Shown here piece by piece: positions 1 to 12,500 of a stretch of DNA of 64,000 bases. The translations under genes were made by a program, and so were the position numbers. The stretch lies in assembly GCA_030549495.1 (NCBI GenBank), contig JAUIRK010000885.1, positions 310,001-374,000 on the forward strand, read 5' to 3'. Numbering within the stretch: the first letter of the stretch is position 1; each line of letters starts with the position of its first letter. The notes under the pieces were generated by a model. That model saw nothing but the letters and a program-made list of their open reading frames with translations, searched no databases and was not told where the DNA came from. This stretch comes from Nectonema munidae (Eukaryota; Nematomorpha; Nectonematoida; Nectonematidae).

Positions 1-3000
1 AATTCTTTGTCAGCTAATATTTTTACACACACTTATTAGTATTGAGTACTTTCCGACTTCTTCTATTTCGTCTTTCACCTGATTAACACTTTGGGCTAGA
101 ACTGTTATAAATTCTTCACAGAAGCTTGAACACAAATAATTTGGACATTTAAAACTTTTTAAAAACTATTGCATTATTTATAGAGAATACGAGCTTGATA
201 AAAATTACCGCATACACTACAGTTCGATGATCAGCAATGTTATTGTGCCAAGTTTCATGTTTTCTATTGAGCATCTCACGTTTTGAAAAAATATCCGATA
301 CTGTAACAAAATTTCCAAATAGTACGGGTTTTTACCAAAATAGACTGGCGATCAGGATCTAAAATTAAATCAATAGACAAGTTACGCCTGATTTTATTTG
401 CTTTCCACTTTCTAATTCAGACATGGAGAGACAGTGATCACTACTCATTGCTTGCTTAATAAGACCTTTATCTACACTTGATGCTTTTCGTCAGTTATTG
501 AAACCGATGGTCACAAATCCCTTTTCAGATTTGAATGTTCTAGTACTGAAGCAACTGCATGCGTAACAAAAAGCCTTATCGCTAGTTATGCTGTATTCTA
601 ACCAATGGAAGATTTTATACCATGACTCAAAACAATCTTTTGCAAATTTAGAGAACAGAATTATTGGTTAAGCCGGTCCAGTATTTTGTGTTCTAAGGTC
701 AAAATGTCTTTGTCTTCTGAAACCTTATAGTAAAGCTTTCATTAGAATACTTATTGGCAATACAGTGGATTATCCATACAATTTTGATTCTATCTAATTT
801 TGGCATTCTTTTTCTCCCGGTTATTCTCACATTCACACTTCGACACTGACACAGCAAACGAAATGCCTTCACGCCTGCTTGTATAATATGTTAATCCGGC
901 AGCAATCATGAGATCGTATTTTTATCACATCTCCACTTGGTTGACGATGAACAGAAATTGAAGCAATTGACAGCATCAGATTACGCAAATAACAACACAG
1001 TTATCGATAGAGGAAAAAAGGTAATAGACAGTGAAATCATCTCCATGAGAGCATCCATCTACAACAGAAGATAGTGACACTACGGAGAATGATGATCAAA
1101 TCACCCCATTAACTTATTCAGCAACAGCCAAGCCCGTTAGACAGCGACATTTCGCCTCTTTGGAGTTCATCAAGAGATCCTTTCTCAAAAAAATATTTAA
1201 AAAATTTTCTAAATAGAAAATTTAAGCTACAATTTAATATCCTATATCGTTCTATTGTTTCTTTCATTTTAAAATCAGCTAATATTCATACACGTCAGTA
1301 GATGGGGTTTCGTCCACATATTATATACAAATATGGTACTTTGAAAACCTTTATATTTCACGTTTTTCATAAATTTATTCGTATCCGAAGTTTGTGTTTT
1401 GTTTTACATATTCATTTTTTCTCATTTCCGCTTTTTGTTTGATCTTTAACGATTCCACATAGACAAGGTATAAGCCATCCCACACATTGATTCTTAGCCG
1501 CAAGGCCTGAGAAGTCTAGGAAGTTTAAAGCTTTAGCCCAATCAATATCTTCCTTCAATCCATAATCTACCTTTTAATGAATACTTATATATTATTATTC
1601 TATCCATATATCACATACTATTCCCAAAAATTATTTTTCTATTATTTTTATAGATTTCCCCCATAACGACACATAATCTTATTGTTTTTGTTTGTGATTT
1701 ATAAATAATCAAAAATATTTTTAAAGATATCCAAAAAATTTTAAGATGCAAAAAATATTACATCAAATAAGAGCAGCTTTGCGCAGAGTTAAGTGTGCCT
1801 ACAAGAGAGAGCCTCATTTGGATCTTAAGAATGCACGATTCCTTATTTATATTGGGAAACGAGTGGTGTAGATTACGCCTAGTTAATCAAAACACTTCAA
1901 AGAACCTTCAAAACACAAATGCATGTTATGGCAACTGATACAACGACGTTTTACTATACATTTACATCAACTTCTAACTAGTGTTCGCTTAAATCAGGGA
2001 TAGTCTAACTTTTTTACCAGTTGACACTTTCATAGAACACAAAATACAAACCAAAAATGTTTTATATATCCTATACTATACAATGTCCTAGGCTATGTTT
2101 TAAAAGAAAAAGGAGATTTATTTCTACTATAAAGTAAAAAAAGCATAGCACAATTTGGTAAGTTTGTCTATCTTATCGACCACTTTGCCGACCCCTGGCT
2201 TAAATGAAGAATATATGACAACGCAAAAATAGTGAATCATTATTCCCATGATCATCTCATTGAATGCGGATTGCTAGGTAAATCGAAATGCGAAATATTT
2301 TGAAGGAATATATTGTCAAATCTTCAAGACACCTAGGTCCTAGGACTAAAAATAATTTTTTTAGACGAAAAATCAAAAACATGAAAGTATCTAAAGAATA
2401 TTTCAGGTCAACCCATTTTCGCTTCATATTTGTGGAACAATTTTTTCCAACGTTTGAATATGGATTATTAGATCTATCAAAATTTAGTAAGCCTGTTAAT
2501 TGGAATATAATTTACGGTGCTTTTCGATGTATTAAGTTGTTGCAATCAATTACATTGGTGTTGCATTTGATTACGTCGTTGTTATAATTGATTACAACAC
2601 TGCTGATATTAAGTTAGAAAAAATATATCCAGCAAACATATATTCGTTATAGTAAAATGGAAAAATATTTTTTTCATTGTGACCAAAATTTAATATTTTT
2701 TGGAAGATGAAGTTTGCTTTAAAATTTGTACAAGATCAAAAAGAGGAGGATCTAAGGTAGGTGTTCGTGCAAGAAGATTTGTCCCACAGGCTAGAAGTTT
2801 GGCCTGGATTGAATATTATCAGAATAAGCTGTGTTATTTAAACAAGTCATTTAATCATGAAAATATTGAATGTTGATTACAATCAAAAAAATATTTTTAG
2901 GTTTCCATTAAAATTGCTGTATAAGTAATTAAAATGGTTACCACAGATATTATAAACCGCCTACTAAATATGCAGAAGTGTCGTAATAAAGACTTAATAG

Positions 3001-3059
3001 ATAAAAAAGCAGCGTAAAAGTTTTTAGTTTTTAGAAAGAACATAAAAGTTTAGACTCAC
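1..3059. other. No supported gene; probably downstream VPS18 intron
   Basis: AT-rich sequence with short open stretches only. The last recognised VPS18 exon ends at 3060 with a clean GTGAGT donor on the minus strand, so at least part of this stretch should be intron. I looked on the minus strand for the following VPS18 coding region (the linker after the clathrin-type repeat, the coiled coil and the RING) and did not find it. A minus-strand open stretch near 1495-1560 and a plus-strand one at 2288-2587 (99 codons) show no recognisable family. Confidence 0.4.
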
Positions 3060-3592
3060 AGTTAATGCTAGTTTAACAGCTTCTTCAAACAAATTCATCG
3101 CTTGGTATAAAACAACGCTAGCTTTGGGATACTGGAAGTCACGACAGCGTCTAAGGCCAAAATGCAAATCAATACGTGGCGTGGGCTAAAAATCAAAAAG
3201 CAAGAAGTGAGTGCTTATCAAGAGTAAGTAGAATTACTACTGACATGACTTTCTAGATACTTCAAGACTTTATCAGGCTGATACTTGCAATAGAGAGAAA
3301 AAAGCAAATCGTGAACTGCCATGTCTGTTACTTGAAGCGCAGTTGTGCAATGATCGAGATATCTGAGTACAGAGATGCTTTTATTAGATCAAGCGAAATT
3401 TGCGCATAAAAATAAATACCGTATAGCATGGGATGCAAGAGAAGAGGAATTAGAACTGTAGCATTGAACAAGAGTAGGAATTAAGTTGAAATAATTTAAA
3501 CTTTTTCCTTGCAAAATCCAATTATCCACAAGTTTTTCTGGAATATTCAGAAAGAGTACAGAGCTAAACTTGTACAATAAAGATTCATTTTT
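3060..3592 (-). CDS. VPS18: VPS18 exons, middle of the alpha-solenoid
   Basis: There are three exons. 3592-3420 encodes LLYKFSSVLFLNIPEKLVD, then LIPTLVQCY and HAIRY. 3362-3245 encodes LDHCTTALQ, then VHDLLFSLYCKYQPDKVL. 3185-3060 encodes PRIDLHFGLRRCRDF, then YQAMNLFEEAVKLALT. They match vertebrate FYKFSPILIRHIPRQLVD, NYLLSLYARGRPDSLL and YDLKYALRLC...VYKVLELYEEAVDLALQV. Phases are consistent, and the last donor ACT|GTGAGT shows that coding continues to the left. Confidence 0.9.
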
Positions 3593-6500
3593 CTAAATGA
3601 AAAAAGTTTATCACATTAAACTGTCAAAGCATAATTTTTCTTTTGTGATTACTCTACATCTCACTTTAAATGATGTATTTTAATAAAAAAAAGTACTTGA
3701 AAATGAGGCAAAATATAATTACAATTATTTAATTGATTGTGTCGATATTTAAACTTGAATTAACAAATTTTCAATTTTATGTTTCAGAGTTATGTACGAA
3801 ACGGGAAGTCAGATTGGATGAAATTATGTCATCCAAAGGTAGTGAAACATTATCCAACATGAATATTCTTTTACTGTAAATTGAATATATGCCTTTCTAT
3901 CTTCATTTTAACGAAATTATTAATTTTTCAGATGAGAATAGAATCTGTGAATATATTCTTTGAAAATACATCTTAACAGATAAAAAAAATAAGGATTTTA
4001 CAGTAAAATAAATTTGAAACAAAATCCTCCGTCTCAGCGATAGACATCTCTATAAAATGAGATAAAAATTATGCTTTAAAAAGATAGGCATATCTATAAT
4101 GAAATTTATGATAAAAACGAAATTATCATTGAAATAAGGCAAATAAAAAACTTCTCTGAATGTTTTTACATAAACATGTGGATATTTATATGGACATTAG
4201 CATGATTAATTATTGATTCTTGTCGTGTTTCGTTACATATTTATTCAATATACATTACCATCATCAGCCCTATAAAACTTTTCAAGTTCAAATAGAATAT
4301 TAAAAGAATTTGTTTGTTAATATTTAAAATATTTTAGGTATTACTTTATTCAAAAAATAAAATGAATTTTTATACACTATTTTAACCAAGTTAGACTACA
4401 AAAAATAATTAAAATTAAAATCGGATGCAAGATGTCTTAGATATTTCAAATTTCAAGCATTCGGATTAAGAGTCTGTTATTATTGCTTCGACTTCGCATC
4501 CCTGTTTAAATATCAACTTATGTTGCGCGTAGTTTTACAAAATAGGAATTAGCAATTTGATTTTCTTAAGTATGAAAATAGTTTCAAAAATAATTAAATT
4601 TTACAAAACTTTAAATTATCAAAATGTTCCATACTTCTTTGAATAAAATTGAAAGTGCTTGAGAATAACATTTTTCTTGAATGTAGAAGTTCACTATCTT
4701 TTCATAATCTAAAAAATGAATCTTAAGATTAAAACAAATTTAATTTCTTTGTGCAAAAGATTGATAATCTCATTAAATTAATAAACAATTTTAAAATTAG
4801 CATAAAACTTCATGAAAACTATTTTTTTACAAGGTTATTTCCGATCATATGCATATTTCAAAGTATGTACAAGTATTCGAGCTTACATTTCACGCAGTTT
4901 ATCTTTTTAATTAAATAAATATCAGTTATTTTCTTTGTAGTGCAAAAATTTTGGCTGATGTGCCTGTCTCAAAAAGCTGTTTAGTATATCAATTGATTAA
5001 ATCAAATGCTACTTATAACAACCCTACTCATTGTGCTTATGAGCTCCTTTATATTTCTTTGTTAACATTGTTGATTTTATCATACTTCATATTTCTTATT
5101 TTCGTTTCTCATCTAGCATTACTTTTATTATAAATTTGCTTTCTTAGTACGCATAGAAGGCCCATCTTTACAAAAGTAAGCATTTTGATCGCCAGCACCA
5201 ATGATATCAATAATTTTTGTATATTTTCATTTTATTTGTCTTATATTGTTAAAGGATAAATTCATTATTTCATTTTTAACTTGTAAATTTCAGTTTTTTG
5301 ATTCTGGGCCCGATAACTTAGACAGAGCACCCGGCTCGCTGGCTACGTGACTGTAATTTAGGTAAAAAATAGAGAGGGGGGTGGAGGTAGAAGTCTTTTA
5401 TATTTTTATTATTGACTCTTACAGATAGAGAAAAGTTAGGGCATAGGTAATATTTCGGACTTTTGAACATAATAATAGAACACGGTTATAGAATTTATTG
5501 ATAAGGAAAAGGTGCAGATATAATGGGTAACTATTATTTTTATGTTTATATTTATTCTATATAAGTTAAAAATATAGTTAATTTGAACTATACGCTAAAA
5601 TATTAATAATAAACACGGTGTACGCACAAGAAATAAGTATTATTAATTTTTATCAAAAATGTTATATAGTTATTGGTTACCCTTTATGGCTTCAGCGAAT
5701 CTCAAAAAACATTCCTTGTTGAAATTACTGGAAATTAAGTTGTAAAAAACGTCTTGATTCATAAAAAAGCACTCCTAAAGATAAATAGACCAAGTTTATA
5801 AATAAATCGAAAGTCAATTAAAAAGTATTATTAAACCTGAATTTTTTCATTCGATAAAAATTCTTTAAAAGTGCATAGATCTATTCCTTCCTCTTCACCT
5901 TGAACAAATTCTTTATTTTCACATTTATTTAGAACGTCTAAATAAAGTCCAAAAAGCCAAATAACTAAAATTGATATTTGTGTCTTTTCCTAAAAATACA
6001 GACAATTAGTTATCAACAAAAATTACTACAATTCTTTTTGAATATTCAAGGATACATTTCCTTAATTTTTTAAAACTTATTTTGATATAACTTTTGTGTT
6101 ATGATCCAATGGTTTCTCGATAACTCTGTTATTGGCAAATTAAAGCGATAAAAAGATTTCCTATAGAGGCATATTTTAGTAAACTTCCTTTCGAAAAAAG
6201 AGGGAAATTAAAGGTGAATACCATGATAAAAGTTTCGTACTTAATCACGTCCAATATGTTCAAATGGCTGTTAAATTGCGCATAACACAACAACTACAGA
6301 AAACAATCATGTTTTAATGTTGCAAATCGTACTATCGCTCCTATGTATTTTCTAGTTGCGAGAAAGATAGAGTAATTCTAAAAATGATTATTTACAAACA
6401 TTAGGCATACGTGTAGTATATACTATAAATTGTATTCACTAAATAAACACTCCGTTTAAAATTGAGTAAGACCTAATTATCTTCGATATAGCATTTAAAC

Positions 6501-9500
6501 ATCATTATTAGTGTAAGCATAAATTTGAAAAATCTTTTGAAAGCCTTCAAATAAGTGTTTACGTAGCAGGATGAAAAGCGTTCTTTCAGACTGTATATAA
6601 AGAAATTTCCAAATGTAGACTAAATAAAATTACATGATTTTGTAGTTTTTCAAGTCTGTTAGTCAAAAATATAATAATAGCAGGAACACTGTTTAATTCA
6701 ATTAACTTGATTGCGATATTTTCAAGAGAGGATTGTTGCGTCTCAGTTAAACATTTAGCAGCTTTAGCTTTTTCATTTTTATCAAGATAAAATTGAGCTT
6801 CGTTAGCGCACACAACGTCAAAGTTAGAAAGATTGTTCTAAATTACAAAATTAAAAAAAAGATACAAGTATCCCTTAAAAAGTGCATTTAAAATACGCTG
6901 CAGCAGAGTTTAGCCTTGTCGAATTCTCGTTTCTGCATGTACATTTTCCAAATATTGCGTTCTTCAGCAATCACTCGATATCGGTAGATGCAACTCTTGG
7001 TACAAAACCAAATATTATTATTCTTAACATCTCTGATAAGAGCACAAATCTTGCCTTCGCTCTTTAAACAATAATATATAGTGAAAATATGAAATAAAAA
7101 GTTGATGCTAAATTTAAAGCATTAACTTTGATAAAGGTTTTTGCAACACGAGCAGCATTAAGTAAGAATCCAAGGCCCCACCCAAATGATTAGAAAACAG
7201 TAACAAGAATAACAAACTTTTTTAAAATGTAAAGTTAATATGAAATCGGCACAAGTTCAAAGAAATAAAAAATTAAAACGTTGTTATATTTTTTAATTAC
7301 TAATTATACACTTTAGATTTTTGAATTTTAAATATTTATTTTTGTTTTTCCAATTTTAACCAACAAAACGTATATATTTTTTAACTTTCAGCTATTTTAG
7401 ACCTTTTTATTCCTCTTACATTTTAACTAAATATATAGCCGTGTTAAAAAATGAAAACATCTCTTTAAACTGTAGACCTACCTATTTCTAATCTATTTGA
7501 TTAAATCTTTTGGGAAAGATGGAGAAGCATCGAAACCAATGCAAAAAAGTGCAAAACATTTATTTGTTAGTTTTATAAAATAGAATATTTGTATAATGAT
7601 AGGAAATTTTGTTCCCCTTACCACCTCCCCGCTACTTTAACATCTGTGGCTCTTAGGTCACCTTACTATATAACCCTTCAATTTAATGCACTAACTATGT
7701 ATTTCTATAATCTTGATCTTTTCGCGTATAAGATTCAAAAATTAGAATCAGTATTCTAGCTAGAAGGAGCAGTTCCCATCCACTGGCTTAACTTTTCATA
7801 TGGGTATCCAATAACACAAAATTTATAACCTATTTATACTAGAAGTTAAGTAATAAAAATGAAGTACATGTTAGTGCGAGAATAACAGATTTTTAAACAG
7901 GCTTGAATACGCTTCGTGCTCTTCAGCCTTTATAACTAGACACTGATTTTATTGCAAACAAAAATTTTTTAAAATTATATCTCATTCTTTAACAACGAAA
8001 ATTTTTTCAGAGTTTTAAAATATCAAACATTTTAGGAATAATTGATGAAGGTAGATAAAACAAAAATTATTAAATAGATATTTCAGCTCAAAGAACTATC
8101 ATTATCAAATCGCTATATATGAATATTATTCATGAAATTAAGGTCTTTACAATTTTAGTAAAGTGCTTTCTCTACGAGTAGATTGAAGTTTTGTGGATTG
8201 TCACTCTTTCCCATGAAATTAAAAAAAAAAGTTACTTCAGATATTTCATCCTCATAAATCTTTTTTTCGTTAATAATATTGAGAATCTTGATTCTAAATA
8301 AAATTCAAATAGAGAAATAGGATTAAAAAGGAGATATTTAATTTGTCATACTTGTAATCATGGGCAATTAAGACATGATATTTGGTGTGAACAATTCTAT
8401 TTTGAGATGTGGAAGAATCAACATCAAAGGGAACAAAATGCGTGTCTGAAATGAATGAATTTTCTTTTTCCAAGTGTATTTGGGAATTTATCTGTCCCAA
8501 TAAAATACCGCCCCCTAAATATAAAATAAAGAATAGAAAATGTAATTTTTGAAGAATAAGGAAAAACTAAAATTTAAAAACGTGTGCTTAAAATTTTCTT
8601 CTTTGTGTCCTAGTAACAAACTTTCGAATTTAGATAGAACATTTTTGAATTATTCGAGACAATTATTTTACGAGAAATAAATAAAGCACAAAGTTACCTG
8701 TCATCCAAACGAACTTCGATGTCTCCGATTCCAGCGATTCATAAAATACATCCAATTGACTGTTACAAGTCAGACCAGGAATTTCAATAAACCTATCAAC
8801 ATTGCTTGGACAATTTTCATGCATTGAAAAGACTTTATAAAGATACGGCGACGTCATGTCAGAAGCTTCTGTCGCGTTAAAGTATTGATATATTCGGCTT
8901 AAACATAGAGAAAATTAGACAGGAATGATAAACGTATACAATATAATCTTCACTAGTCAACACTTCAATTTTTTGTAAGCAAATTTAACATATTTATAGT
9001 GAAGACTTCTATATAATACGCACTTTTATTGAGTCTCTAAATAGAGGGTTCAATCTACCCACAAAACTATAACTTCCTAATTTATTATATTTTTATATCG
9101 ATAAATTCAAATTTATAAGTGCACATAGTTAATCTGAAGTATAAAACAAAGCTCTTTTTTCCAGTCAACATGCATAAGTAGCAGTAAAAAGACTAAAGAA
9201 AATCAAGTTGATCTCATCTACAGAAAGAAAAAGGAAACTAATACTAATTTTGTATTTGATCTAGCTGCCTAAAATGAATTGATTTAGATGTCTGATATTA
9301 AGAACTAAATATTTTTGAACAAGCATATTTACATATTCAAATTGGTAAAAAATCGTTCTTTTCTTGTTTTTCATCAATGATTCAAATTCGTACCAGAAAT
9401 AAATGAAATCTTATCTGAACAAATCTAAGGAAAACTATAAAAAAACATATTATTTAGCTTGTAAATCATAGAAATTCGAGTATGATCTCATAAATTAATA

Positions 9501-12500
9501 GCAAAAAAATAAACTTCAATGATAGCAAAGAGATTTATTAAGGCAGGCAAGGAATGCTATATCAATGTGCATTGAAATATTCTTATTTAAAAATGATCAA
9601 ATTATATTGCACTGCAGCGATGGTTTCGCATCAGTATTGATATAATCCTAGTTTCTATCATTCAATCAAAAGTATTTATACTATAAATACAACAAACTGC
9701 TTCGATTAAAAAACAGCAATACTTATTACATAGATTAATATTGAGAATTGGGGGTGTGAGTAAGGTTGGTTGGATGCTGGATTCGATAAATCAAGGTCTT
9801 GGGTTTGATTCCCCATCACGCCTGCTTTACTCATAGTTCGATCCTTCTTTAAAAACAACAAAAATCTACTAGGAATAAATAAGATGAAAATATAACTTTA
9901 AACCAAAAAGTAAATTAACATTTTTTCACCAAAATGTAAGACTATCATCAATAATAATCCTTCAGATAAACTTAGGTTGCCAAAAATCCAAGAAACAAAT
10001 ACATACAAGTAGAGAGATAGAATAGCATACTTTTGAGTTACTACCATTATCGTGTACAAGCATAAAGTATCTGGACACGCCTGGATGCCTTTATTAAAAT
10101 GCAAACCGATTATCCTACTTGATAATTCTTTCCTGAATGCAAACGCCTAAAAAGAGGATTTTTTTATTAAAAGAAGGAACTTTAACTTTTTTAACCCTTT
10201 AAGTTGAAATATTTTTCATATTAACGATATACGTGTTAACCCTTTCGTGAAGAGTGTATCATATATGATACATAAACAATTTTTCCTTCATCTGCTTTTT
10301 CAAATAGTTTTGTATATGAATCTTCTGCTTTTTAATAAATATCGTCTGATTTATCTGGTTACGAAAGGGTTAAATTTGTTTTAACATAATGAATGTACAT
10401 CTTCTCATATTTAATTAATTGTATTTAGTCTAAAAATTTTCTATCAATTTTTATTTTATAGCAATTTAGTTCTCGATTTTAAATGAAATGTCTTTAAATT
10501 CAAGAAAAATGTTTTAAATCTGGAATAAAAATTTTAAAACTTTAAGCTTAATTTATTTATTTAAAAAAAATATTTTAGTTTCAAATGAAACGTTTTAGAA
10601 ATTGAAATTACATTTTTAAAACCACATTAAAAACGACGTTATTATTGATATTATTTTTAAATCAAAATTAATTAAACAGTTTTTTTATTTTTAATAAAAT
10701 TCAAACAAATTAACAAAAAAAATGTTAAAAAATTACCTTTCATTAAAACATTTCAACTTGAAATTGATGACTTTTTTCAATTTTAATTTGAAAACAATTA
10801 CAATTAAATTTAAGACATTTTATTTGAATTTGAAATGCTATATATAGAAGTTGTTTTTAAGTATGCCCTTTTTAAAGACAAAATTCATTTTTAATTGCAT
10901 TCTTAAAAAAGGTAATCTGTACAGACAAAAATTATTATTCCCCATCCAAAGAACTTCATATATCAAACGTTTATGACCATAATTGAACTACAAATTAGCC
11001 TATATAAAAAAATTACTTGTTTGAAATACTGTTCAGTGTTCAAGGAAAATAATAACTTATCTTCGCAATAGCTTAAACAAGTTTCATATATGACACCTTC
11101 AAAATATAAAAAATTATGAGTTAAAAATATCTAACAAAAATTAAATGTTAACATTTATTCACGCAAAATTTGGCATATAAAAAAACTAAGTGTATTATGG
11201 AGTATAACCCAGAAAAAGTGTGTACCATTTTGGCAGAACGAAGCAAGCAAGATTCGACGCCCTAATTGAACACAAATCTTAGTATTACATTACAATTGGA
11301 TAAGATAATACATAAAAATAATAACGTTAAAACAGAATAATTAGGGAACTTTAGTTTTAATTAGTTATAAACGAAGTTTCGCCATATCTCGAACCATGTT
11401 GAAAAATAAAAAAGTAGGTACAGACTGTCCCAAGATCAATATGAAAAAAAAATTCATTTTTTTTATTTCACATGTTTTAATTCTCTAGTTTTATTCCTAT
11501 TCTCAAAATTTCATAGTTAAAAATATTGGTTAAGAAATTGCACCCAATGTCTGTGCATAACTAAAATTAAGATGTAAAACTTACTACCATATTTTATAAA
11601 ATTATATATTTTAATTGTTATATAAAGAATTAAGTTTTTATTTTATATATAAAAACAATAAAATTAGAATGTCAATCTTTGACATTAATTTGACTTTTTT
11701 GCGATGTAATTTTATAGTCTGTAAAAGAGAATGTTTTTGTTCTTTCTTGTTTGTTATTTTGTTGTTAAAGTTATTAGCTAGTTTAACCATTCGTTCAGCA
11801 GAATCATTCACAACTTTAAGATCTGAATTTTTTGTCCAAAGATGGTTCAAAGCAAAAGAAGAATAAATTTTTAACACTTAAAAAACGACATGATTTTGAT
11901 GTAATAAAATCTGAAACATTCATTTTTTTAAAAGAAGTAATTTCTTTACTATTATTGTTTGCTGTCCCTACTAAAGTTTTCTTTCTGCAATGCTTTCACC
12001 ATTTTATTTTTTCAGTTTTATCTTCTTGAGAAAAAAAGTATAAAGGAAATAAATGTTCGGATAAGTAGCATAAATGCGATTTAAACTTTTTCATTGCAGC
12101 AGTATAAATTATTTCATCAACCCTTTTATAGTCCTAAAGTTTACTAAAGTGTCTAAATCATTTTTAGCTGCATTAATCGAATCTTGAACTGTGAAGCAGG
12201 ATTAAGATAGATAGATAGATAGTATAAAAATATTCTTTGTTTTTCTGATGGCTCGTATGAAAAAAGCACCCCAACTGCGGCATTTTCTTTTGCTTTATAT
12301 CTTCCAAATCAAAGTTCACCTGTTTATTCCCATGCAGTCAAATGACACCCTCATACCACGCTGAATGTTCAGGTTTACTTGCTACCTTTAAACACGTTTA
12401 CAAGTGTAAACATTTATTCACTAACTTTTTACTTATTTTCTTTTTTCGAATTTCCTCTCCTTGAAAAAATCTTTAAAATCGAAATCTGATAGTTCTCCCT

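Noticed and set aside
1440-1560. Possible ribosomal RNA fragment or host exon
   Set aside because: Less AT-rich than its surroundings, but no rRNA signature I could confirm; the minus-strand open reading has no recognisable family or clear splice sites.
5174-5230. Minus-strand IIDIIGAGDQNAYF as the missing VPS18 exon
   Set aside because: The similarity is suggestive, but an in-frame stop lies just upstream with no AG acceptor between, and the expected residues before DYEKIV are missing.
8150-8215. Minus-strand SDNPQNFNLLVEKALY as a VPS18 exon
   Set aside because: It looked like the TGQLWAYTERAVF segment, but the exon at 7061-6897 encodes that segment better and joins in phase to 8236; this stretch also runs into a stop without a donor.
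9748-9828. A functional tRNA gene
   Set aside because: The acceptor stem pairs, but the anticodon stem has a mismatch, T33 is missing and a related SINE-like copy exists, so a SINE head is more likely.
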